Positions 1 through 4,443 of a stretch of DNA of 6,568 bases are shown piece by piece. The stretch's first letter is position 1. Each line of letters begins with the position of its first letter. The notes below the pieces were generated by a model. The model was not told the origin of the DNA, ran no database searches, and saw only the letters and a program-made list of their open reading frames with translations. Made by a program: the position numbers and the translations under genes. Origin of the DNA: Ruminococcaceae bacterium UBA4958. Lineage in GTDB: Bacteria; Bacillota; Clostridia; Oscillospirales; Acutalibacteraceae. The DNA lies in assembly GCA_002397355.1 (NCBI GenBank), contig DHAI01000083.1, forward strand, positions 7,483 to 14,050. Reading direction: 5' to 3'.

Positions 1-83
1 GGACCGGCGCGCACGAATTTTACCGCCGGTGCGGCTACGGATGCGAAAAGGAACAGATCAATTTCAAAAAGTTCTTTTCGTGA
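1..83 (+). CDS. GNAT-family N-acetyltransferase, C-terminal fragment (5' end outside window)
   Basis: Reading from base 3, the frame gives 26 residues ending in TGA at 81-83. They contain AHEFYRRCGY followed by a short polar/aromatic tail (KEQINFKKFFS). An Ala-x-x-Phe-Tyr-x-x-x-Gly-Tyr segment is typical of the last helix and strand of GCN5-related N-acetyltransferases, where the Tyr lies close to the acetyl-CoA thiol. Family members transfer an acetyl group from acetyl-CoA to an amine on a small molecule or a protein N-terminus or lysine. The substrate cannot be read from this fragment. The next gene, dusB, starts 51 bases downstream on the same strand with no terminator visible between them, so co-transcription is plausible. 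The family call rests on one short motif. Confidence 0.72.
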   Translation, partial: TGAHEFYRRCGYGCEKEQINFKKFFS

Positions 84-134
84 GGAAGAAACGGCACCGG
101 GTCGGAATCAATTCACAGGAGTTTTGAAAAGCAT

Positions 135-1145
135 ATGGTCTGGGAAATCGGAGATGTTGAAATCGACGGCCGCGCGGTACTCGCGCCGATGGCGGGCGCG
201 GGCGACCGCGCGTTCCGCGAGGTCTGCGCGCGCTTCGGCGCGGCGTGCACATGCAGCGAGATGGTCAGCGCGAAGGCGCTGCAGTTCCAGGATAAGAAGA
301 CGCGGGAACTGATGGAGCTGGGGGACGAAGCCCGCCCGGCGGGCATCCAGATTTTCGGTTCGGAGCCGGCGGTCATGGCGGCGGCCGCGAAAAAGGCGAT
401 GGAATTTTCGCCGGACTTCATCGACATCAACATGGGTTGCCCCGCGCCAAAGATCACCGGGCCGGGCGCCGGCAGCGCGCTAATGAAAACCCCGCCGCTC
501 TGCGGGGAGATCGTAGCGGCGGTGGCGGCAGCCGTCCCCGTCCCCGTCACGGTGAAGATGCGCGCGGGGTGGGACGCGCAGAGCGTCAACGCGGTGGAAG
601 TGGCGAAGATCTGCGAGAAGGCCGGGGCCGCCGCGGTGGCGGTGCACGCCCGCACGCGGGCGCAGCAGTACGCGCCGCCGGCGGACTGGGGCGTCATCCG
701 GGCGGTGAAGGCCGCCGTGTCGGTCCCCGTGATCGGGAACGGCGACGTGACGGGCGCGCAGTCCGCCGCGCTCATGCTGGAGCGGACGGGCTGCGACGCC
801 GTGATGGTCGGCCGGGGCGCGCTCGGAGACCCCTGGGTTTTCCGCCGGATCAACGATTACCTCACGGAATCCTGCCGCATCCTGCCGCCTCCCGGCGTCT
901 GCGAGCGGATGCTCGTGATGGTGCGGCACATCGACCTCATGTGCCGCTACAAGGGCGAGCGCCGCGCGATGAACGAGGCGCGCAAGCACGTGGCGTGGTA
1001 TCTCCGTGGGCTGCGCGGAGCGGCGGAATTCCGCCGCCGCGCCGGCCTGCTGGAGACGCGCGCCCAGCTTGACGGCCTGGTGCGCGACGTCGTCGCCGCA
1101 CAGCGGGAGGAAAGCGCGGGGCGCGGCCCGGATCAGGCCCGGTAG
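135..1145 (+). CDS. dusB: tRNA-dihydrouridine synthase, DusB type
   Basis: A 336-residue FMN-dependent enzyme that reduces selected uridines in the tRNA D-loop to dihydrouridine using NAD(P)H; cytoplasmic. An N-terminal TIM barrel carries the family motifs in order: LAPMAG near 16-21, the FMN region QIFGS at 72-76, DINMGCPAPKI at 97-107 with catalytic Cys102, VKMRAGW at 140-146, HARTR at 171-175, GNGD at 201-204 and GRGALGDPW at 226-234. The C-terminal helical tRNA-binding domain contains the DusB-like RKHVAWYLRG at 283-292. Length is normal for the family (about 320-340). ATG at 135 is the only sensible start; an AGGAG lies at 117-121, a long 13 bases upstream. The last 13 bases, including the TAG stop, overlap the 3' end of the convergent GNAT gene. 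It probably shares a transcript with the upstream GNAT gene. Confidence 0.95.
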   Translation: MVWEIGDVEIDGRAVLAPMAGAGDRAFREVCARFGAACTCSEMVSAKALQFQDKKTRELMELGDEARPAGIQIFGSEPAVMAAAAKKAMEFSPDFIDINMGCPAPKITGPGAGSALMKTPPLCGEIVAAVAAAVPVPVTVKMRAGWDAQSVNAVEVAKICEKAGAAAVAVHARTRAQQYAPPADWGVIRAVKAAVSVPVIGNGDVTGAQSAALMLERTGCDAVMVGRGALGDPWVFRRINDYLTESCRILPPPGVCERMLVMVRHIDLMCRYKGERRAMNEARKHVAWYLRGLRGAAEFRRRAGLLETRAQLDGLVRDVVAAQREESAGRGPDQAR

Positions 1146-1690
1146 AAGTCCGGGTTCGCCAGGTAATCCGCACGGGTGAGCAGGTAGCAGACCTCCGGGA
1201 GCATCTGGCCGCGGTAGTTGCAGTAAGAGGCCTGCGTCGTTTTTTCGTAGCGGAATCCGCATTTTTCAATCACGCGTGCCGAACGCGCGTTGAACGGGAA
1301 ATGGGAAACGGCGAGGTAATCGAGGCCCAGCTCCTCAAACGCGAATACGACGACGCGCCTTACGGCCTCCGGCATCAGGCCGTGGCCCCAGTAGGCGTGC
1401 GAGAGCACGTATCCCATTTCCCGGCCGGCGCCCAGGCCTTCATGGCCGAGCTTGTCGGCGAACAGGCCCAGCGAGCCGATGACTTTGCCGTTTTCCCTGA
1501 GCACGACGGCGCATTCCCCTTCGTCTTTGAGAAAGCGGGCGAGGATCTCGCGGCTTTCCTCCAGACTTTCGTGCGGTTTCCAGCCGGCGTTCGGGCCGAC
1601 CTCCGGGTCCGTGCAGTATTCGTGGAAATCGTTCAGGTCGCCCGCGCGCCAGGGGCGCAGAATCAGGCGCTTTGTCTCCAGCGTTTTCAA
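1133..1690 (-). CDS. GNAT-family N-acetyltransferase (RimJ/RimL-like, Acetyltransf_3 type)
   Basis: A 185-residue single-domain acetyl-CoA-dependent N-acetyltransferase, complete. It begins LETKRLILRPWRAGDL (4-19), the standard opening of the RimJ/RimL/ribosomal-protein-like GNAT group. A central strand with the acetyl-CoA-binding turn follows at 91-112 (EMGYVLSHAYWGHGLMPEAV), then FPFNARSARVIEKCGF at 131-146, the conserved Asn/Ser motif preceding the last strand. The physiological acceptor is unknown; this group includes ribosomal-protein and antibiotic or small-molecule acetylases. The start is TTG at 1688-1690, chosen because AAAGGAAG (minus strand, 1701-1708) lies 10 bases upstream and no ATG or GTG is in frame near it. 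The 3' end overlaps the 3' end of dusB by 13 bp on the opposite strand. It diverges from the surface-protein gene across a 202-bp region. It is probably unrelated to the GNAT tail at 1-83 beyond family. Confidence 0.9.
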   Translation of the reverse strand: MKTLETKRLILRPWRAGDLNDFHEYCTDPEVGPNAGWKPHESLEESREILARFLKDEGECAVVLRENGKVIGSLGLFADKLGHEGLGAGREMGYVLSHAYWGHGLMPEAVRRVVVFAFEELGLDYLAVSHFPFNARSARVIEKCGFRYEKTTQASYCNYRGQMLPEVCYLLTRADYLANPDFYRA

Positions 1691-1709
1691 AAAAATGGCA
1701 CTTCCTTTC

Positions 1710-1720
1710 GCCGGACCGGC
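1710..1720. repeat. GCCGG-a-CCGGC inverted repeat in GNAT leader
   Basis: Two perfect 5-base arms are separated by one base, just upstream of the Shine-Dalgarno site of the minus-strand GNAT gene. The one-base spacer cannot form an RNA hairpin using all pairs, so if functional it is more likely a protein-binding site than a stem-loop. In GC-rich DNA a 5-base arm can arise by chance, so function is uncertain. Confidence 0.3.
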
Positions 1721-1768
1721 TTCGGTGTTTGGCGTATGGGGCTGCCGGCCGGATCAAAACTGGAATCC

Positions 1769-1784
1769 GGATGCCATGGCATCC
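1769..1784. repeat. Perfect 16-bp palindrome in divergent intergenic region
   Basis: GGATGCCATGGCATCC reads identically on both strands. It sits between the divergent GNAT (-) and surface-protein (+) genes, about 55 bases upstream of the extended -10 of the latter. It is followed directly by a second inverted repeat. A symmetric site of this length suits a dimeric regulator, but no regulator gene lies in the window and no second copy was noticed here. Neither strand has a T-run after it, so it does not look like an intrinsic terminator. Confidence 0.5.
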
Positions 1785-1798
1785 TTCCGTTTTCGGAA
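1785..1798. repeat. TTCCG-TTTT-CGGAA small hairpin
   Basis: Five-base perfect arms flank a four-base loop, abutting the 16-bp palindrome on its right. The hairpin is short and lacks a downstream T-run in either direction, so a terminator role is unlikely. Together with the palindrome it makes a 30-bp block of dyad symmetry in the control region of the two divergent genes. Confidence 0.35.
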
Positions 1799-1810
1799 CC
1801 AGTCTGTAAA

Positions 1811-1844
1811 TTAACTGTATCTTTCACAGGTTTTATGGTATGAT
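1811..1844 (+). promoter_or_regulatory. Promoter of surface-protein gene (extended -10)
   Basis: TATGAT at 1839-1844 is preceded by TG plus one base (TGGTATGAT), an extended -10 element that can function with a poor -35. No good -35 lies 16-18 bases upstream of it. An alternative pairing is TTAACT (1811-1816) with TATGGT (1834-1839) at 17-base spacing. Either predicts transcription starting at about 1845-1852 and a leader of roughly 40 bases to the ATG at 1893. The stretch is more AT-rich than its surroundings. Confidence 0.55.
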
Positions 1845-1877
1845 GATAGTACTGATCCGACGGCTGATAAAATGATT

Positions 1878-1884
1878 GAGAGGA
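1878..1884 (+). promoter_or_regulatory. Ribosome binding site fixing the start at 1893
   Basis: GAGAGGA lies 8 bases before the ATG at 1893 and is downstream of the in-frame ATG at 1872. It therefore selects 1893 as the start and removes seven N-terminal residues from the longest reading frame. Confidence 0.8.
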
Positions 1885-1892
1885 ATTTTCGT

Positions 1893-3089
1893 ATGAGCAC
1901 AACAGCGAAAAAATACATAGTCGCTCTCCTCGCGGCTGTTTTTTGTGTCTCCGTCTTTACCATGGCCGTTTTTGCCGTCGACGAGCCGTCCACTTCGGCA
2001 GGCGAGACGTCCGGGAGCTCCGGATCTTCTTCTACAGGTTCCTCCAAATCGGAGAGTACAAAGGAAAGCGATGCTTCCAGCCGGTCCTCCTCCAGTTCCG
2101 TCAGCGATGCCAGCATGCCGTCGGGTGCCGTAGGCCGCGAGCCGACGGAATCGACCGTCGTCGTCACGTTCAATCTGAACGGCGGCACGGGGATGGCCGC
2201 CAGCGCCAGCGTGGACAAGAACACGAAGGTTTCGGAGTTTAAGACGCCCGTGCGCGAGGGGTACCGCTTCGTGGCCTGGATGAAGAACGGAACCGAACTC
2301 CCCGGATCCTATGAGATCGGCGTCGATACCACTCTCACGGCGGAATGGGAAAAAATCGCGGATCCACAATCGGAGGAAGTCGTTTCCGCCGATACGCACC
2401 AGCAGGAAATCGACAGCGCGGCGAACGCCGCCGAACAGGCCACCAGCGATCCGGGAACGCTTTCTTCGGAGGACTGGGGCGCGATCCTGAATTCCTCCGG
2501 TGCGAGCGGTACTTCCTCGCCGTCTTCCGCCCTTTTCCTCGAAGCCGCCAAGGAAGTCTCGGTTTCTTCCCAGCCCTATTCCAACGGCGGGTTTTCGTGG
2601 CTGTTCTATCTCGGCGTCGGCCTGATCGCCCTCGGCGCGGCGGGGGTGTGCCTGTTCGTTTACCTGCAGTTTTTCCGGGACCGGCGCGGCGGCGGCGCAC
2701 CGGGCGGCCCCGGGGCGGGAGCGGCGCCGGACGATACTGTGTCCTTCACGGACATCAGCTCGTACAGCGACGGGAAACGCCATGACGACGCAGCATCCCT
2801 GCATGACGCCGTCTTGCGGGAAACTGGAAACGATGACGGCGCGACCGTCGCTTTCCCCGCCCCGAAACCGGAGCCCGAAGCCCTTCCGGCGCAAAAAGCG
2901 GAAGCCGCCCCTTCGGAGCTCCCCAGTGCGGAAACGGCGGAGCGGGAGCCGGTTTCCGGGCGGGCGGGGGGGCCGCCGGCCGCGGAGGGCGGCTTGCAGC
3001 GGCCCGAGGTTCAAGAGGACTTCGATTGGGAAAAGTTTTTTAACACGGATCAGCGTGAAACGGAAAAGCCGCGGGAGCGGAGGGAATAA
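1893..3089 (+). CDS. Secreted single-pass membrane surface protein with one InlB/Flg_new-type beta repeat
   Basis: 398 residues from ATG 1893. Residues 1-28 form a signal peptide: KK near 6-7, a hydrophobic core, and a VFA|VD cleavage site after 28. Residues 31-80 are a Ser/Thr/Glu-rich, low-complexity stalk. Residues 88-154 match the Listeria-Bacteroides repeat (InlB B-repeat, Flg_new): VTFNLNGGTG at 91-100, REGYRFVAWM at 121-130, and closing TLTAEWEKI at 147-155. A polar linker leads to a transmembrane helix at about 235-261, followed by the stop-transfer RDRR. The predicted topology is outside N-terminus, inside C-terminus. The tail of about 137 residues is Gly/Pro/Ala/Glu-rich, with a denser segment DTVSFTDISSYSDG (281-294) and FDWEKFF near the end (377-383). 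No LPXTG sorting signal is present. The role may be adhesion or surface display with an intracellular partner; this is inference. It has its own promoter and terminator, so it appears monocistronic. Confidence 0.82.
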   Translation: MSTTAKKYIVALLAAVFCVSVFTMAVFAVDEPSTSAGETSGSSGSSSTGSSKSESTKESDASSRSSSSSVSDASMPSGAVGREPTESTVVVTFNLNGGTGMAASASVDKNTKVSEFKTPVREGYRFVAWMKNGTELPGSYEIGVDTTLTAEWEKIADPQSEEVVSADTHQQEIDSAANAAEQATSDPGTLSSEDWGAILNSSGASGTSSPSSALFLEAAKEVSVSSQPYSNGGFSWLFYLGVGLIALGAAGVCLFVYLQFFRDRRGGGAPGGPGAGAAPDDTVSFTDISSYSDGKRHDDAASLHDAVLRETGNDDGATVAFPAPKPEPEALPAQKAEAAPSELPSAETAEREPVSGRAGGPPAAEGGLQRPEVQEDFDWEKFFNTDQRETEKPRERRE

Positions 3090-3090
3090 G

Positions 3091-3141
3091 CGACAAGAAA
3101 CGGCCGAAACGATGTTTCCGTTTCGGCCGCTGTGTCGTTTT
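3091..3141. terminator. Probable bidirectional intrinsic terminator between convergent genes
   Basis: An 11-bp perfect stem pairs CGGCCGAAACG (3101-3111) with 3119-3129 across a 7-base loop. An outer CGACA (3091-3095) can also pair with TGTCG (3133-3137), followed by TTTT at 3138-3141 for plus-strand transcripts. Read on the minus strand, the inner stem is followed by TTTCTT. It begins right after the stop of the surface-protein gene and lies 43 bases beyond the stop of the convergent small gene, so it can serve both. Confidence 0.8.
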
Positions 3142-3183
3142 GCATTTCAGATTGCCGGCATGTACCCGAGCCTGAGCCGGGGC

Positions 3184-3450
3184 TTACTGATGCGCAGTGC
3201 CCTTTTCTCCAAAGAGATTGAAGCGGAAAAGCTTGGACTCGTCCTCGGGATCCGAGCAGATCACGAAAGCGTCGGCAATTTTGCCGCCTTCGATCAGCTT
3301 CGTCAGGCCGACGAGCTGGCAGAGCTTGCTTTTCAGGTTGAGGTTATCGCCTTCGCGTGTGACCAGGTAAACGTTGCCTTTACACTCGTCGAGGACTTTC
3401 AGAAATGCAGGCACATCAACGTCATGCAGTTCAATTGGAGATGATGTCAT
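3184..3450 (-). CDS. Conserved-looking small protein, 88 residues, function unknown
   Basis: The start is ATG at 3448-3450, chosen because a very strong Shine-Dalgarno GGGAGGGG (minus strand, 3456-3463) lies 5 bases upstream; the longer in-frame reading from 3507 would begin inside the promoter leader. The protein has no signal peptide and no membrane segment, so it is probably cytoplasmic. A mixed alpha/beta pattern is suggested: a helix around 13-21 (PAFLKVLDE), a strand GNVYLVT (25-31), then NLKSKLCQLVGLTKLIEGG (37-55), a strand ADAFVICS (59-66) and an acidic DPEDESK turn before LFRFNLF. I recognise the general look of small proteins common in Clostridia, some of which carry the database name 'polya polymerase'. 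No nucleotidyltransferase motif is visible here, so that name should not be applied. Promoter and leader structure support a real, well-expressed gene. Confidence 0.75.
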   Translation of the reverse strand: MTSSPIELHDVDVPAFLKVLDECKGNVYLVTREGDNLNLKSKLCQLVGLTKLIEGGKIADAFVICSDPEDESKLFRFNLFGEKGTAHQ

Positions 3451-3486
3451 CTTTACCCCTCCCATATAGATATATTTTACCGTGTG

Positions 3487-3508
3487 ATTGCCGGGAAGCT
3501 CCGGCAAT
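3487..3508. promoter_or_regulatory. Perfect hairpin at the 5' end of the small gene's leader
   Basis: ATTGCCGG (3487-3494) and CCGGCAAT (3501-3508) form an 8-bp perfect stem with a 6-base loop. On the minus strand it falls just downstream of the -10 box, so the transcript would begin with, or inside, this stem-loop, a placement that can stabilise mRNA. On the plus strand the same stem is followed by five T residues (3508-3512) and resembles an intrinsic terminator that would stop rightward read-through. Which role applies cannot be told from sequence. Confidence 0.6.
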
Positions 3509-3512
3509 TTTT

Positions 3513-3541
3513 ATTATACCAATATTACCCGTTTTTTTCCA
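3513..3541 (-). promoter_or_regulatory. Strong sigma-A-type promoter for the 88-residue protein gene
   Basis: Read on the minus strand, TGGAAA (3536-3541) is followed by a 17-base spacer and a perfect TATAAT (3513-3518). TG plus one base precedes the -10, making it extended. The predicted start is about 3505-3508, giving a leader of roughly 55 bases that includes the hairpin and the GGGAGGGG ribosome site. The promoter begins 9 bases after the stop of the upstream ABC ATPase gene, so the small gene can be expressed independently of it. Confidence 0.75.
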
Positions 3542-3550
3542 CTGGGAGAG

Positions 3551-4294
3551 TCAACAAACTTTGCAAATTTTTTCTGGGATTCTTTGCGTTCCCTCTCTGC
3601 GGCTTTCGGCGGGAAGAACGTCCGCGCTTTGCAGCTTTCCGTCCTGCAGCCGCACCACGCGGTCCGCTCCCGCCGCGATGCGGTCGTCGTGTGTGATGAG
3701 CACCACGGTGCGCCCCGCGCCGCAGAGCGCGCGGAGGATCTTCATGATTTCGGCGCCGGAGCGCGAGTCCAGGTTGCCCGTCGGTTCGTCCGCGAGGATG
3801 ATGGGGGGTTCGGCCGCCACGGCCCGCGCGATGGCGACGCGCTGCTGTTGCCCGCCGCTCATCTGCGAGGGCAGGTGGCCCGTGCGCCCGGAGAGGCCGA
3901 CGCGGCGCAGCGCGCTCTCCGCCAGGCTGCGCCGCGCGTTGCGCTCCACGCCGCGGTACAGGAGCGGCAGCTCCACGTTTTCCAGGGCCGTCAGGCTGCC
4001 GATCAGATTGAAGCTCTGGAAAATAAAGCCGATTTCCCGGTTGCGGATGCGCGCCAGACGCTTTTCGGAAAGATTCGAAACGTCTTCGCCGGCGAGCAGG
4101 TATCGGCCGGAGGTCGGAACGTCCAGGCAGCCGACGATATTCATCAGCGTCGACTTCCCGGAGCCGGAGCGCCCGGTGATGGCCACGAATTCGCCCTTTT
4201 TCACGCTCAGGGAGATGCCGTCCAGCGCGCGCACTTCACTGCCGCCCGCGCGGTAAATCTTAAAAAGGTCCTGGATTTCGATCAATTCCGGCAT
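3551..4294 (-). CDS. ABC transporter ATP-binding protein, MacB/LolD/FtsE-like family
   Basis: A 247-residue nucleotide-binding subunit that would hydrolyse ATP on the inner face of the membrane to drive a partner permease. All motifs are intact: Walker A GRSGSGKST (41-49), Q-loop Gln93 in FIFQSFNL, signature MSGGQQQR (145-152), Walker B IILADE (165-170), D-loop NLDS (174-177) and H-loop His202 in ITHDD. The GSLTALENVELPLLYRG segment (99-115) and the PTGNLD block are typical of the MacB/LolD group, which usually work with FtsX/MacB-fold permeases in export, lipoprotein release or peptide/antibiotic resistance. About 27 extra residues follow the usual end near LQDGK, rich in charge and ending CKVC. 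ATG at 4294 has AAGGGG 10 bases upstream. No permease lies next to it: the left neighbour is the 88-residue protein and the right neighbour is divergent. Confidence 0.92.
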   Translation of the reverse strand: MPELIEIQDLFKIYRAGGSEVRALDGISLSVKKGEFVAITGRSGSGKSTLMNIVGCLDVPTSGRYLLAGEDVSNLSEKRLARIRNREIGFIFQSFNLIGSLTALENVELPLLYRGVERNARRSLAESALRRVGLSGRTGHLPSQMSGGQQQRVAIARAVAAEPPIILADEPTGNLDSRSGAEIMKILRALCGAGRTVVLITHDDRIAAGADRVVRLQDGKLQSADVLPAESRREGTQRIPEKICKVC

Positions 4295-4344
4295 GGCATG
4301 GACGCCCCTTCTGTGAAAAATTCCTCAAATAGCGCGAGAGATGG

Positions 4345-4373
4345 TTTTCAACGCGCTGAAATTCAGTTATACT
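4345..4373 (+). promoter_or_regulatory. Promoter of the phosphohexomutase gene
   Basis: TTTTCA (4345-4350) and TATACT (4368-4373) are separated by 17 bases; each matches four or five of six consensus positions. Transcription would start at about 4380, leaving a leader of about 64 bases that includes the 10-bp direct repeats. On the other strand the overlapping TATAAC could act as a -10 for the divergent ABC gene, but it lacks a convincing -35. Confidence 0.55.
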
Positions 4374-4376
4374 GAA
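4362..4376. promoter_or_regulatory. Inverted repeat overlapping the -10 (candidate operator)
   Basis: TTCAGT-tat-ACTGAA is a perfect 6-3-6 inverted repeat centred on the -10 element of the mutase promoter. A regulator bound here would block RNA polymerase, and because the region is shared it could affect both divergent genes. No regulator is encoded in the window. The operator role is inference from position and symmetry. Confidence 0.45.
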
Positions 4377-4387
4377 GTAAGCTGGAG

Positions 4388-4419
4388 AAAGTTGACGAAA
4401 GCTGACGAAAGCTTGCACG
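4388..4419 (+). repeat. Phased 10-bp direct repeats in the mutase leader
   Basis: AAAGTTGACG (4388-4397) and AAAGCTGACG (4398-4407) are followed by a degenerate third copy, AAAGCTTGCACG (4408-4419). The core GCTGACGAAA also recurs at 4446-4455 as the first codons of the mutase. The period is one helical turn. They lie downstream of the predicted transcription start, so they could act as an operator or an RNA element, or be an accidental slippage product. Confidence 0.5.
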
Positions 4420-4429
4420 AATCATACGG

Positions 4430-4437
4430 AAGGAGAA
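4430..4437 (+). promoter_or_regulatory. Ribosome binding site supporting a TTG start
   Basis: AAGGAGAA places GGAG 8 bases before the TTG at 4444. This supports TTG as initiator and the conserved N-terminus beginning MLTKYWKQLKSGTDIRG. Confidence 0.8.
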
Positions 4438-4443
4438 CTAAAA

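Noticed and set aside
192..206. DusB motif reads MAGAGD where many Dus enzymes have MAGVTD
   Set aside because: From memory this position also varies in Firmicutes DusB proteins, and all catalytic and FMN-contact motifs are intact, so it is not evidence of altered function.
480..1262. 260-codon minus-strand open frame across dusB
   Set aside because: Low-complexity Arg/Ala/Pro/His sequence opposite a well-conserved enzyme; no ribosome site or motif.
1872..1892. Upstream in-frame ATG for the surface protein
   Set aside because: The Shine-Dalgarno GAGAGGA lies after this ATG and 8 bases before the ATG at 1893; the later start also gives a cleaner signal peptide.
1687..1902. 71-codon minus-strand open frame in the divergent intergenic region
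   Set aside because: No good Shine-Dalgarno site, no motif, and it runs through the promoter, palindrome and ribosome site of real genes.
1833..3014. 393-codon open frame on the minus strand opposite the surface-protein gene
   Set aside because: Its Arg/Gly-rich composition without motifs is a shadow of the plus-strand gene, which has a signal peptide, repeat domain and membrane segment.
3451..3507. Longer N-terminus for the 88-residue protein
   Set aside because: Translation from 3507 would begin at the predicted transcription start without a ribosome site, whereas ATG 3450 has an excellent one.
4300..4340. Possible separate promoter for the ABC ATPase (minus-strand TTGAAA near 4343-4348)
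   Set aside because: The -35-like hexamer has no acceptable -10 at 16-18 bases, so I could not support a promoter.
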